Source: Wurfbainia villosa
Taxonomy: Eukaryota > Streptophyta > Magnoliopsida > Zingiberales > Zingiberaceae
Direction of reading: 5' to 3'
Assembly: GCA_025175895.1 (NCBI GenBank)
Contig: CM046001.1
Span: 50,777,719 to 50,841,718, forward strand
DNA: 64,000 bases
Position 1 is the first letter of the stretch; each line of letters opens with the position of its first letter. The notes below the pieces were generated by a model. The model was not told the origin of the DNA and searched no databases. It saw nothing but the letters and a program-made list of their open reading frames with translations. A program made the translations under genes and the position numbers. Shown in pieces: positions 44,948 to 57,264 of the stretch.

Positions 44948-47773
44948 ATGCATTTGGTTCGTAACCTAAGGAATGTTTCTCAGTTAACGATGGCTTCAAC
45001 TGGTGAATCATTAAGCGATACTTCTGCAAGAACCCGTGCATTGATGCGAGGAAGAACCAAGAGAATGAACTGGAAAAGCAACGTTTCACAGTTTAAAAAA
45101 TTTATTGCAAGTGTGTTGCCGAGTGTGGAAGAAGAAACGCTTATTCGGAGCTCCCCCTTTACGTGGGTTTTGGACATTCCAGATATTACCCATGTCAGAC
45201 CCCTCGTTCAAAATATGTTTGATAATTGGGACTGCAGGGAGAAATGTTTTATATTCCACGACAAGAAATTGCATTTCACAAAGACGGATGTCTCCCTCAT
45301 CCTTGGTCTACCTGATGATGGACTTGAAGTTCCTATGAATAATGAAGCTCCCTCTGGACAGCTATATTTGTAATATTTCGTGGAAGCTGATTGCTCTAAC
45401 AAGCATCTGGAGGATTTATTGAAGACTTCCAGATCTCCAGATAATTTAGGATCTGCAAAAGTTTATTGTCAGTTGTTTATTTTATATTTTTTCTCTTGTG
45501 TGTTTTTTACTACCACCAGCAGTAAGCCTAGAATACCTATGTGATCACTTATAGATTGTGTAGAGGATTTTGATAACTTAGATAGGTACAATTGGTGCGA
45601 AGCACTTTATACGTACATGGCTCCTCAAATGGAGTCAATTGGTATGGGAGTCACATTGCGACCAAAAGCAGAGGTCGCCGGTGGATCTACGAGACCAATG
45701 CTTAAGGGTTTCACACACTTATTGGCTGTGAGTGAATATATTTTATGTGTTCCGCAAATAGTATAGATTAATCTGTCTATTAACAACTAATCTTATCATT
45801 CCAGGTATGGATGTGTGAGCATTTGTGTATCCTACCTCCACACGACCCTCATGCTTTGCCAAGAATGCTGAGATGGAGGTGGAGTTCCACAAATGTAAGG
45901 GTCGTTAAGAAGATGGTAGATGGTCTCGTACCCGATAAAATCATTGTCGATCTAATTCCAGCACAGTCAGAGCTGCATCTGGTACACACCGCTTCCCCAC
46001 CTAGATTTTCTGCATCAACTCCTCAACCCCAAACTCAGGTGGACGCAAGAGGAATGGCGTATCCAGTATGCCAGGAGAATGCAAAAATTGTTTCTACTCT
46101 AAGCACCAAGCTAGTTGAAGCAATGTGTAACTTTGAAACCACCTCCCTACTTAAGGAAGCGACCATCGAACAACAAGAAAAGAAAATACAGGAGCTTCTT
46201 CAAGAGTTAGAGGAGGTCATGAACAGGAAGGACAACGAGATAAGTGAAAGGGATGATATAATTTATGAAAAAGAAGCATTAATCACTGAAAAGGACAGTT
46301 TAATACTGGAGCTTCAGCTGAATTTACAATCCCGGGATGTAGAGGGGTTACAATCACAGCCTATAAAAGCTGTACAGACCCAACAACCTTCTTCTGCATA
46401 CACTAGGCGGAAGGTTTATGTGCGGAAGAGGGCTCTTCACGGTGTATCACCCCCTAACCTTAGAAGCCTCCCTCCTGCATGGTTTTCTAACATCCCTAAA
46501 AGAAGGAGAGTTGAAACTCAAATTGTCCCCAGCAAGGCTATTGAGTATCCCTCAGTAGACCCTAATATCTCTTCTGCAGAGCCAAATATTGAGCAGGAGT
46601 CAGGCCAGGATAAAAAAGAGAAATCAATTGCCGAGGAGGGTGATCCTGAAATATTAGATACTGGCACACAAGTCTCCACGGACAAACAACCAACACTCGA
46701 CGAAGTCAAGGAGAGGATATTGGAGGTGAGCATAAGTTATCCTGTCCGGTCCTATTTTTCGCACAAAATATTTCTGAAACTGTACAGTTTTATTTTGTAT
46801 ACAGCAAGCTTATAAAGAATTCACCGGTAAGATGGATCCAACAGTCGGGGAGTGTTTATTGAAACTAAAAAAAATAGAGTAAGACAGTCTTATATTCTTT
46901 GTTTATAACAGTCTTCTTATTTTTTGAGAGTTGCTAATAACCCTTTCCTTGTGTAGTGTGACAGTATTAGGACCAGTGTGGAATACCGATGCTATTAACT
47001 TATACATGGACTCTTTCCTTACAATATTTGATTGGAATGTTTTGACACATGGGGATTGCATAAGTGCATATTTTTCAGTCTTAGCTGATGAGTGCAAGGT
47101 GACTGATAAGACGTACTATAACTCAATATTCTATGGGGCTGAATTCCCGGTAAGTTTTTGAGCCTTTTGCATGGAATTGTAAACTTTACAGCTTTGGTGT
47201 TTTGACAGATTTTGTTATACACATGATATGTTTAATATTATGTACGCCCAAGCATTCGAGCAAACTTTTAAAACCCCAGGAAATCCAATCAGATACATAT
47301 TTTGTCCAATAATCCGTGACGAGCACTGCCACCTACTAGTGGCCAACTTGGAAAATTCAGAGTTTATCCACTACAACTCCTTGTCCATCAGGAAGGCTTA
47401 CACTACTCAATTTGAAGAAACAGTAAGCATTAGATTTTAATTCAGTTAAATAAATCATTTTTGTATGGAGGATTCATAGCATTTATTTGGGTCCCAGGTT
47501 GAATTCTTTAAAAAGATCCACCCTTCGTATTATGATAACTGGCATCCTAGCCTGGCTGATAAAATTTCTAATGCAAACTTTTCCGCAAGGCCGAGTCCAG
47601 TGGTCCGGACAAAGCTCTTCGTAAGATATTTAATAATCTTTCTAAATACCATATTTTATAAGCTAGCAATGGACTAATAATTTATATTTTTTTACAGCTA
47701 CAATTGCGCATTTTTTATAATACGATACATTGAGAGCCTACTATTTGGGTACCCTAAAAGAATCAGACAGTAA
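44948..47773 (+). pseudogene. Ulp1-like (C48) protease gene A, MULE-associated
   Basis: Multi-exon gene; a second Met at 44990 could be the true start. Exon 1 (44948-45727) holds a plant-mobile-domain-like segment (FTKTDVSLILGLP) and is broken by TAA 45371-45373 and TGA 45542-45544. Exon 2 (45806-46725) has a Lys/Glu coiled coil. Smaller exons follow at about 46805-46878, 46957-47149, 47211-47421, 47498-47619 and from 47697. GT/AG sites are seen at the joins. The protease domain has VWNTDAINLY, His in DEHCHLLV (CAC 47324-47326), HYNSL, and Cys in NCAFF (TGC 47705-47707). It ends at TAA 47771-47773. Catalytic Asp is Asn by alignment to HxDS. SUMO protease activity is known for the family. KI/Kaonashi MULEs carry such genes; membership here is inferred. 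Confidence 0.7.
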
Positions 47774-48042
47774 GATATGAGGAGCTTCAGATTCGTGGTG
47801 GGGAATAGAATAATGCACAACTCACAATTTTGTTTGTCATTATGACTGTGCTGTATTGTGGGATATGTTGTAAGACTATACAGAGTTTTAGATTTGTAAC
47901 TACACCAAGGTGTCTGTCTGTAAAAGTCATTAGTCAGCTGCAAAAGTGTTTACAATCTGTGTAGTATCTGTACAATTATGGAATATATATACTTTGTTAA
48001 ATATGTGAACCACTTCGACTTTATGATTTTGTGATGGGATTC
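47774..48042 (+). other. 3' flank of gene A, no feature
   Basis: A/T-rich sequence, probably the 3' UTR, leading into the satellite. Confidence 0.5.
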
Positions 48043-48226
48043 GTACGTGGTGCTGGGAATTAAATTTCCCAGACCACCGTGTTCCTGGGATTAAAATTGC
48101 CAGCACCACCTTATTTCCCGTCAGTTCGAAACTGTACGTGGTGCTGGGAATTTATTTTCCAGGACCACTGTGTTCCTGGGATTAAATATCCCAACACCAC
48201 CATATTTCTCGGCCAGTTCGAAACTG
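48043..48226. repeat. Palindromic 91-92 bp tandem repeat, left end
   Basis: Two units. Each unit has two dyads, GTGGTGCTGGGAATT with AATTTCCNNGACCAC, and TTCCTGGGATT with AATTCCCAGCACCAC, followed by a spacer TTATTTCTCGGCCAGTTCGA. The array is interrupted at AACTG by the minus-strand gag-only element and resumes at 54929. Confidence 0.88.
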
Positions 48227-49669
48227 TGTTGGGAATTGAATGCCCGCTAGAGGGGGGGTGAATAGCGTAGATCGTACGAAGATGGAAATCGATCGCGTTC
48301 GTGTCTACAATTACGTTAGTGCGCAGCGGAATATATATAATAAAAGCAATAACGAAAAGCAATCACACGAACACAAACATATAACGTGGTTCGGAACCGA
48401 ATGGTTCCTACTCCACGGGTCGAGCTCTAAAGAGCCCTAGTGATGCACACGCACTCACTAATCACAAATACTCCTTCTCGACACAAGTCGGAGGTGGAGA
48501 AACCTCGTACAAAAGATTACAACAATAATCTACAAGATGCAAGCAAATACAAGTAAGAAATACAATGCAAGTAAAGGAAAAACAACTTTACAAGAACTTT
48601 GGATTGCTTGATCTTTGATTGCCTTGAACTAGCTTTGAAGGACTGGAAAGCACCAACTTCCCCCTTCAATTTCGCCCAAGAAAATCGCTGCTAAATCCCT
48701 CCTTCCGAGCTGCTTTTATAACCTGCGTCGGGCTGGATTTTCGCCCATCGATCGCCATAAGTCCGATTCGGTGATGCCACTGTTGTCATGAGACAACGGG
48801 TCGATCCACGCCGAAAAACTCCAGCGGATCTCTTGGCGATCGCCAACATTGGCGATCGGCCAACGCCGTAGTCGTCGGCCCGATCGGCCACGGAGCGTTC
48901 GTGCTCGCGGCTCGGCGCCGATCGGCCATCCATGGCGATCGCGCCATCGATCAGCTAACTCCGGTGAGCGATCGGCGCGAGCATCCGGCTTAACACTGAG
49001 GTTTTAACCCAAATATGGTGTCCCCCATACTTGCTAGACCACCCTTAGCCTAGACCTAAGCCTTCTAGCAACCTCTATCGACCTCACGCCTCTCGGATCC
49101 TCCAAGTCATCCATGACTTGTTCATCCATCGCGCTAGCTTCGGTGCTTCCATCGGCTCGTCATGCTAACGGTGTGTTCACCGCCAAGGCACATTGGACTT
49201 CTACGCCGCCAAGACTCGCTTGGACTTTACGCCAATATCAATCCCCTTGGACTTCAAGTGCCAAGACTCAAGCTTGGACTTTCCCTTGCCAACACATGTT
49301 GGACTTCTCAGTGCCAAGACCCATGCTTGGACTTTCCCTTGCCAACTCATGTTGGACTTTTCCAAATGCCAAGTGTCCCACTTGGACTTTCAATGCCAAG
49401 TACCCATGACTTGGACTTTACCTTGCCAAGACCCATGCTTGGACTTTCCCATAATCACATGGTCAACCCTGGTCAACCATCAAGTCAATTATAACCTGGG
49501 TCGATTGTATAAACAATCTCCCCAACATATTAACCGACATTAATGTCAAACATCAATGTCAAACCTATGTCTAACATACTTTGTCAAACATACTTTGTCA
49601 AACATCAAAACATCACTCGAGTCAAACTCGAGTCCTGGTCAATCGTGACCTGGGCCGATTGCACCAACA
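48227..49669 (-). repeat. 3' LTR of minus-strand gag-only element
   Basis: 1443 bp. Hypervariable block at about 48725-49000, tandem array at 49185-49450, TATA box 48714-48723 on the minus strand. About 47 bp shorter than its partner. Confidence 0.92.
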
Positions 49670-51575
49670 ATCTCCCCCTTTTTGATGTTTGACAAAAACC
49701 AAATAAAACCATGAGTTAGAACACTAACTCAAATCCCTTACCAATTATCCCAAATTGGTAAACACTCACCAAATGTTCTCCCCCAAACATTTAAGTGAAA
49801 AAGCAAATCAAATGTTCTCCCCCAAACATTCTCCCCCTTTTTGACTAACATCAAAAAGGTTTTCTCTCCAAGGAGGTCAATGTCTCATGTCCCAATGAGA
49901 TCTTACAATCTCCCCCTTGATCAAAAATACCTAGGATGCCTACCATCTTCCTAGTGATAAGTCCCATATCACTCAAGAGAGGCACTCCTATCTCACTCTC
50001 CCAATTTCCAAATTGGGTATCAAACACCCATCAATTTTCAATTGATAAGATTCTCCCCATATAAAAAAAAACATCCATCATCCCACGATGGATACCTCCC
50101 CCTAAAGGCTTGCTCCCCCTTGACCATTGCACCAACAATGTCCTTGGAAAGCCCCTAAGCCAATAGGAACTCTAAACCATCAAAATTAAGGTTCTAAGTT
50201 CAACATAGAACTCTTACTCACCCTAAATTTGATACTTTGACCTAACACAACTCCTAATCCATATCCAATGGATTTTCACCCTTCATAATGCTTCCCAAAG
50301 CATATCCTAGGGTTAGGAGTGGTTAGGAACCTTTGTCATAGCTGAACACGGGCTAAACAAACCTTGTTAACCCGAAATCAGACATGGCGATGACTCGACG
50401 AATCACGATTGTTACTCTCATCACCGATCGCCACAAGGGGCGATCGCACTGAAATTCCAATTTCAATTTATCGATCGAATTTTGAAAATGCATAAGTAAT
50501 TCTACGTATTTTGAAAATTCATGAAACTTAATACGTACATTACTTATAAGAAATACAATAGGTGAAAAATATTTTAAAATTATTTTACCCATAAAATAGT
50601 GAGTTTGATACAAAACTCAAAACCATTGAAATTTTCAATGTTTTGGCCCTATTTTGTATCAACTTCATCAATAGTGATTGCTATCAAAAGATAGACTTCA
50701 CCAAGGTTTTCAAAATGAATTTAAAATGTTTTTGAAAACCTATTTTGGATCACATTCCTTGGGCTCTATGTACATGACTTGTACACAAGCTTTCCCAATG
50801 ATCCACCAATAAAATTAGATGAGTTTTAGTTCATCTAGATGCAAAAACTATGCACCTTGAACTCAACTCATATCCTAGCATCTCACATGTATCTAGGGTG
50901 TATAAATACACATACATGTCAATTGGATGTGAGATGTGGGTTTTGTTCTCCCTAAACTAGGGTTTCATGCATTTTCTAAGGCAACTTTACTTGATTCCCT
51001 TATAAATGGGACTCAAGTCATGCCATAGTCCTTAAATCAATTTTAATCAATTTAGATGCATGAAGATGATCATGGCATAATGATAGCAAAGTAAATCATG
51101 GCCAATGATCATGATGTCATGGCATATGATAAAATTTAAAAACACATGACATTTTAAAACTTAATCCTAAGCATGATCATGACATTTAGATGATAAAAGT
51201 AAACATGATGTCATGTCATGGCATATGGCAAACAAATCATGGCATATAAAATATATAGGTATAATAATACCTAAATTTTAATATTAATTGCCATTTGTTG
51301 AGACTTGTTGAGATTTAAACATATTTTGCCATATTAACCTAATCTCCCTAGTGTGCCAAAAACCCAAAATGGCACACCTCTAAACCTAAATTGTGCCAAA
51401 ATGATCATTTTATCAAACTTCATAATTAATATTGGCACATCCTAAAATCTTTTAGGATTAAAGACTCAAATGTATTTTCAAGATAACCATAACCTTGAAA
51501 ATAACCTAAAATGTCACCTTTGTTATGGTTGAGTTAACTACCCATCCAATTAAGGTTGACACACCCTAACCCATC
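49670..51575 (-). other. 3' non-coding region of minus-strand gag-only element
   Basis: Counterpart of 17177-19072, with the PPT series (CTCCCCC tracts at 49670-49925 on the plus strand) and the 58-nt hairpin at 50605-50662. Confidence 0.8.
50605..50662 (-). ncRNA. 58-nt hairpin, third copy
   Basis: Same arms (TTGATACAAAA/TTTTGTATCAA) and length as 18089-18146. Confidence 0.6.
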
Positions 51576-53373
51576 TTAGCGTGAATCAATCACGCTCTTA
51601 GGAACAAAAGCGATTTGAACTCCTAGGGTTACTTAGGTATTCCTTAGGGATAACTTCCCTAGATACCTTTCTAATGACCCTCCTAGGCTTGTTAGCCTTG
51701 GTCATTTGGGTCTTACCTAGGTTGACTCTAGGGGTGACTCCCCTTGCAACCTTCTTAGTGGCCACCCTAGGTTTCCTAGAAACCCTAGCCACTAGGCATA
51801 CCCTTTGGTCAACTCTAGGGATGACTTCCCTAGTAACCTTGGTCTTCCTAGACCTAGTTAGTGTTCCATAATCACATGGAACACTATGATAAGCCACCTT
51901 AGGCTTAGGTTTGTGACCCAAGCCTTGCTTGCCCTTAGTTGACTTTTGACTCTTAGGTCTTAAGTATTGATTTTGACTTTTTGACCTAGGAGTTTGACCA
52001 TTAGACCCTTGAACTTGATTTTGTATATTTCTAAGGGTCTTTTCTAATTTCTCAAGCCTTGACCTCAAGGCTTGGTTTTCTAATTCCAATTGCCCAATTG
52101 ATTTTTGATTGAGTTCTTGGGCATGGGACCTTTTAGGCATATGCCTAGTCCATTTGGGATTAAGACCTAGGTGCTCTTGCACCTTTCTAATGGTCTCACT
52201 AGGTAAAGTTTTTCTAGAGTTATTTGACCTAGGTTTGTCCTTAGATAAGTTATTTTTAGGGACATTAGTCCCAAATTTCTCCCTATTATCTAAGTAAACA
52301 TTCTTAGCTCCTAAGCAAAAATACTTATTCCTATTAGCATGCTTTTTATAAATTGCAAGTGAATTGAAATCCCTAGCATGCTTTTGCTTGTAAATTGAAG
52401 AGGAGCAAAATTAGAAGTTACCCTAGGGTTTGCCTTAGCTCCCCCTACATATGATGCTCCATTTTGAGTCTTCTTGTCCCCTTTCTTGCATTGACTCCGG
52501 TAGTGCCCCTTTTGATGGCACTTGAAGCAAATGATGTGCTCTTTGCTTCTTTGACTTTGGGCACCGACTTCCTTGATTTTTGGCGCGGGTGGAGTCTTCT
52601 TAACCCGTTTAGGACACTTACTCTTATAATGTCCTTGCTCCCTACACTCAAAGCAGATAATATGAATTTTATCATTATTTGAAATGCTCGAGTTACCTAG
52701 ATCCGTGATAGGTGCCGGAGTTGAATTTTGGGCTTCTTCATCTTGACCGGATGTTGAAGCTTCCTCCTTATTTTGTTCCGCCCGGTGTGGATGGTCTAAC
52801 TTCCTCCCCCTCTATCCTAGAGGTTGAGGTTTGTCTTAACTCTACCTCTTCCACCACTTCTTCCTCCTCGATTATAGAAGTGGATGCTTCTTCCACTTCC
52901 TCCACCAATCCGGAAGTTGATTCCCTATCAACTTCGGACTCCTCAAGCTCTTTAGATGGAGATGTGCTTGCTTGAGCTTGAAAGGTGTGCACTCTTCTTC
53001 TTCTTCTTCTTCTTGTTGGATTGATGATGAGTTTTCATGGAGCTTTGCCACTTGGCTCCATAGCTCCTTGGCATCTATATAATTACCTAACATACACAAG
53101 ATATTGTTAGGTATTAACTCAACCAAAACTTTATTACCTTGGTGTTTTCTCAAGGCTTGGACTTGCTCTTGGTCCCTCTCTTCTTTTTGAGGAAACCACC
53201 TCTTGGTCCACTGGGCAATTCCAAGCCTTCCATTCAGAGAGCCCAGTCCTCAAGGTCCCTCATCATTAGAAGTCTTCAATTCTTGACTTCCATTGTTTAA
53301 ACCCTTCTTGTCCATAGAAGGTATAGGGGATAGGTGTGTTAATGTCCCATCCAAGCTTGTCTTGGAATTCCAT
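51576..53373 (-). pseudogene. gag: Gag of minus-strand gag-only element, frameshifted
   Basis: It starts with MEFQDKLGWD at 53373, after the PBS. It shares the plan of the intact gag at 15434-17176: capsid-like start, Glu/Ser-rich stretch (about 52770-53150), zinc-knuckle region (52445-52675) and coiled coil with basic tail (51598-52182). The frame changes several times and stops occur in the first 250 bp, so no full protein can be made. Near its end a GG deletion relative to the other copy changes the last residues. Some breaks could be sequence errors. Confidence 0.85.
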
Positions 53374-53424
53374 CTTCCCTCTAGCCTTTTAGCTCCCGGC
53401 GGTTAGTCCGTAGAAGAGCCCCGG

Positions 53425-53436
53425 GCTCTGATACCA
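53425..53436 (-). other. PBS of minus-strand gag-only element
   Basis: GCTCTGATACCA on the plus strand. Confidence 0.93.
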
Positions 53437-53438
53437 CT

Positions 53439-54928
53439 TGTTGGGAATTGAATGCCCGCTAGAGGGGGGGGGTGAATAGCGTCGATCGTACGAAGATGGA
53501 AATCGATCGCGTTCGTGTCTACAATTACGTTAGTGCGCAGTGAATATATAATAAAAGCAATAACGAAAGCAATCACACGAACACAACATAACGTGGTTCG
53601 GAACCGAATGGTTCCTACTCCACGGGTCGAGCTCTAAAGAGCCCTAGTGATGCACACGCACTCACTAATCACAAATACTCCTTCTCGACACAAGTCGGAG
53701 GTGGAGAAACCTCGTACAAAAGATTACAACAATAATCTACAAGATGCAAGCAAATACAAGTAAGAAATACAATGCAAGTAAAGGAAAAACAACTTTACAA
53801 GAACTTTGGATTGCTTGATCTTTGATTGCCTTGAACTAGCTTTGAAGGACTGGAAAGCACCAACTTCCCTTCAATTTCGCCAAGAAAATCGCCGCTAAAT
53901 CCCTCCTTCCGAGCTGCTTTTATAACCCGCGTCGGCCGATTTTCGCCCATCACGATCGCCATAAGTCCTGGCCGATCGATGCCATCGCTGTCATGAGACA
54001 ACGGGTCGATCCACGCTGGAAAAACTCCAACGGATCTCTTGGCGATCGCCAACATTGGCGATCGATCGACAACGCCTCGTAGTCGACCGCCTACGGCTAC
54101 GGAGCGCTCGCTCGAAGACAATCGGCTCATCGCTATCCATGGCGCCGATCGCCATCACCAATCAAGCCTAGCTGATCGATCGCTGAGCATCCAGCTCTAA
54201 CTCGGCAAATAACTTGTCGACTCACGGCCGGAACCATAATGCGCCGACCGCCAACCTCAAGAATGAGGTTTTAACCCAAATATGGTGTCCCCATACTTGC
54301 TAGACCACCCTTAGCCTAGACCTAAGCCTTCTAGCAACCTCTATCAGCCTCACGCCTCTCGGATCCCTCCAAGTCATCCATGACTTGTTCATCCATCGCG
54401 CTAGCTTCCCGGTGCTTCCATCGGCTCTGTCATGCTAACGGTGTGTTCACCGCCAAGGCACATTGGACTTACGCTGCCAAGACTCCGCTTGGACTTTACG
54501 CCGCCAATATCAATCCCCTTGGACTTCAAGTGCCAAGACTCAAGCTTGGACTTTCCCTTGCCAACACATGTTGGACTTCTCAATTGCCAAGACCCATGCT
54601 TGGACTTTCCCTTGCCAACTCATGTTGGACTTTTCCAAATGCCAAGTGTCCCACTTGGACTTTCAATGCCAAGTACCCATGACTTGGACTTTACCTTGCC
54701 AAGACCCATGCTTGGACTTTCCCATAATCACATGGTCAACCCTGGTCAACCATCAAGTCAATTATAACCTGGGTCGATTGTATAAACAATCTCCCCAACA
54801 TATTAACCGACATTAATGTCAAACATCAATGTCAAACCTATGTCTAACATACTTTGTCAAACATCAAAACATCACTCGAGTCAAACTCGAGTCCTGGTCA
54901 ATCGTGACCTGGGCCGATTGCACCAACA
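53439..54928 (-). repeat. 5' LTR of minus-strand gag-only element
   Basis: 1490 bp. R/U5 hairpin at 53592-53624, TATA at 53917-53926 (minus strand), hypervariable block about 53930-54265, tandem array 54455-54725. Confidence 0.92.
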
Positions 54929-55620
54929 AACTGTACGTGGTGCTGGGAATTCACTTACCAGCACTACTATGTTCATGGGATTAAGATTCCCAGCACCAAC
55001 TTATTTCTCCGCAAGTTCGCAAATGGACGTGGTGTTGGGAATTAAATTTCCAGGACCACAGTGTTCCTGGGATATAAATTCCCAGCACCACATTTTTTCT
55101 CAGCCAATTCGAATCAGACGTGGTGTCGAATTCACTTGCCAGACCATCAGATTCCTGGATTAAGATTCCCAACACCACCTTATTTCTCGGCCAAGAATGG
55201 ACGTGGTCTTTGAAATTAAATTTCGGAGACCACTGTGTTCTGGATTTAAATTCCCAGACCACATTTTCTCGCCAAACTATACGTGGTATCGAGAATTCAC
55301 TTACCAGACCAGTGTTCTGGGATTAAGATTCCGAGCACCACCTTATTTCTCGGCCAGTTCACAAATGGACGTGGTGCTGGGAATTAAATTTCCAGGACCA
55401 TTGTGTTCTTGGGATTTAAATTTCCAGCAGCACATTTTGTCTCAGCCAGTTCGAAACTGTACGTGGTACTGGGAAATCACTTACCAGCACCACTATGTTC
55501 CTGAGATTAAGATTCCCAGCACCACCTTATTTCTCGGGCAGTTCACAAATGAACGTGGTGCTGGGAATTAAATTTCTAGGACCACTGTGTTCCTGGGATT
55601 AAAATTCCCAACACCACATT
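54929..55620. repeat. Palindromic 91-92 bp tandem repeat, middle part
   Basis: About seven units continue the array. Early units keep a 91-93 bp spacing (54933, 55024, 55117); later ones are shortened by small deletions inside the dyads. Confidence 0.88.
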
Positions 55621-57264
55621 TTCAGAAATCCGGCCCCGTGCCACGTGGCACGCGGCTGAAACTGGGAGGTAGGAGGATGAAAGGAAAGTTTCCTCCAAGC
55701 AACAACATTTGAAGCTCTTAGGTCTTTCAGTCCATGTGAAGATTTTGAATTTGACTTTATAGTCCATCAATCGTTTTGGTCAAAACCCATTGATGGCCCT
55801 ATTCACCTCATCTCCGATCCAATCCAACTCCAGTGGCTTTGGGACGTGCCCCTCTGTGTATCGTATCCAAAATATCTGATTTCTAAGGCAGGATTAGGTC
55901 TACACAACCAATTTTTAGAAATCTAGCCCCGTGCAACGTGGCACGCGGCCGAAACTGGGAGGAAAGAGGATCAGAGGAAAGTTTCCTCCAAGAAACAACA
56001 TTTGAAGCTCTTAGGTCTTTCAGTCCATGCGAAGATTTCGGAATTTGGACTCCTATAGGTCCATCAATGGGTTTCGGTCAAAACCCATTGATGGCCCTAT
56101 TCACCTCATCTCCGATCCAATCCAACTCCAGTGGCTTTGAGACGTGCCCGTCTGTGTATCGTGTCCAAAATTTCTGATTTCCAAGACAGGATTAGGTCTA
56201 CACAGCCAATTTTTAGAAATCTGGCCCCATGCCACGTGGCACGCGGCCGAAACCGGGAGGTAGGAGAATCAGAGGAAAGTTTCCTCCAAGAAACAACATT
56301 TGAAGCTCTTAGGTCTTTCAGTCCATGCGAAGATTTCGGAATTTGGACTCCTGTAGGTCCATCAATGGGTTTCAGTCAAAACTCATTGATGGCCCTATTC
56401 ACCTCATCTCCGATCCAATCCAACTCCAGTGACTTTGGGTCATGCCCGTCTATGTATCATGTCCAAAATTTCTGATTTCCAAGGCAGGATTAGGTCTACA
56501 CAGCCAATTTTCAGAAATCCAGCCCCGTGCCACGTGGCACGCGGCCGAAACTGGGAGGTAAGAGGATCAGAGGAAAGTTTCCTCCAAGCAACAACATTTG
56601 AAGCTCTTAGGTCTTTCAGTCCATTCGAATATTTTGACTGACTCAGAGTCCATCAATGGGTTTCGGTCAAAACCCATTGATGACCCTATTCACCTCATCT
56701 CCGATCCAATCCAACTCCAGTGGCTTTGGGACGTGCCTGTCTATGTATCGTGTCCAAAATTTCTGATTTTCAAGGCAGGATTAGGTCTACACAGCCAATT
56801 TTCAGAAATCCGGCCCCGTGCCACGTGGCACGCGGCCGAAACTGGGAGGTAGGAGGATCAGAGGAAAGTTTCCTCCAAGCAACAACATTTGAAGCTCTTA
56901 GGTCTTTCACCCATTCAAGATTTTTGCAATTGGACTCCTGTAGGTCCATCAATGGGTTTCGGTCAAAACTCATTGATGGCCCTACTTAGCTCATCTTCGA
57001 TCCAATCCAAGTCCACTAGGTCTGGGAAGTGCCCCTCTGTGTACCGTGTCCAAAATTTCTGATATTCAAGGTTTGATTAGGTTTACACAGCCATATTTCA
57101 GAAATCAGGCCTCGTGCCATGTGGCACGCGGCCAAAACTGGGAGGTAGGTGGATCAGAACAAAGTTTCGTCGACACAATAACATTCAAGTCAGGTCTTCA
57201 CCCATGTCAAGATTTGAATTTGGATTCTCAGGTCCATCAATGGGTTTCACCAAAACCCATTGAT
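55621..57264. repeat. 298-bp tandem repeat, about 5.5 units
   Basis: Units start near 55621, 55914, 56214, 56510, 56801 and 57097 at TTCAGAAATC. Each has the palindrome GTGCCACGTGGCAC (with G-box CACGTG) and a 14-bp inverted repeat CCATCAATGGGTTT/AAACCCATTGATGG. The last unit is shorter and more divergent. Open frames of 60-114 codons in the array are repeat-derived. Confidence 0.9.

Larger units (their letters stand above)
48227..54928 (-). mobile_element. Complete minus-strand gag-only element in the satellite
   Basis: LTRs are 48227-49669 (3') and 53439-54928 (5'), with PBS 53425-53436, broken gag 51576-53373 and 3' non-coding 49670-51575. A perfect TSD AACTG (48222-48226 and 54929-54933) restores the satellite phase when joined. 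No pol. The LTRs differ in the CGATCG block and by many one-base indels, unlike the plus-strand copy. Confidence 0.93.

Noticed and set aside
55938..56989. Series of 70-114 codon ORFs with repeated sequence (CHVARG, SEESFLQ)
   Set aside because: They arise from the 298-bp tandem repeat and follow its period.
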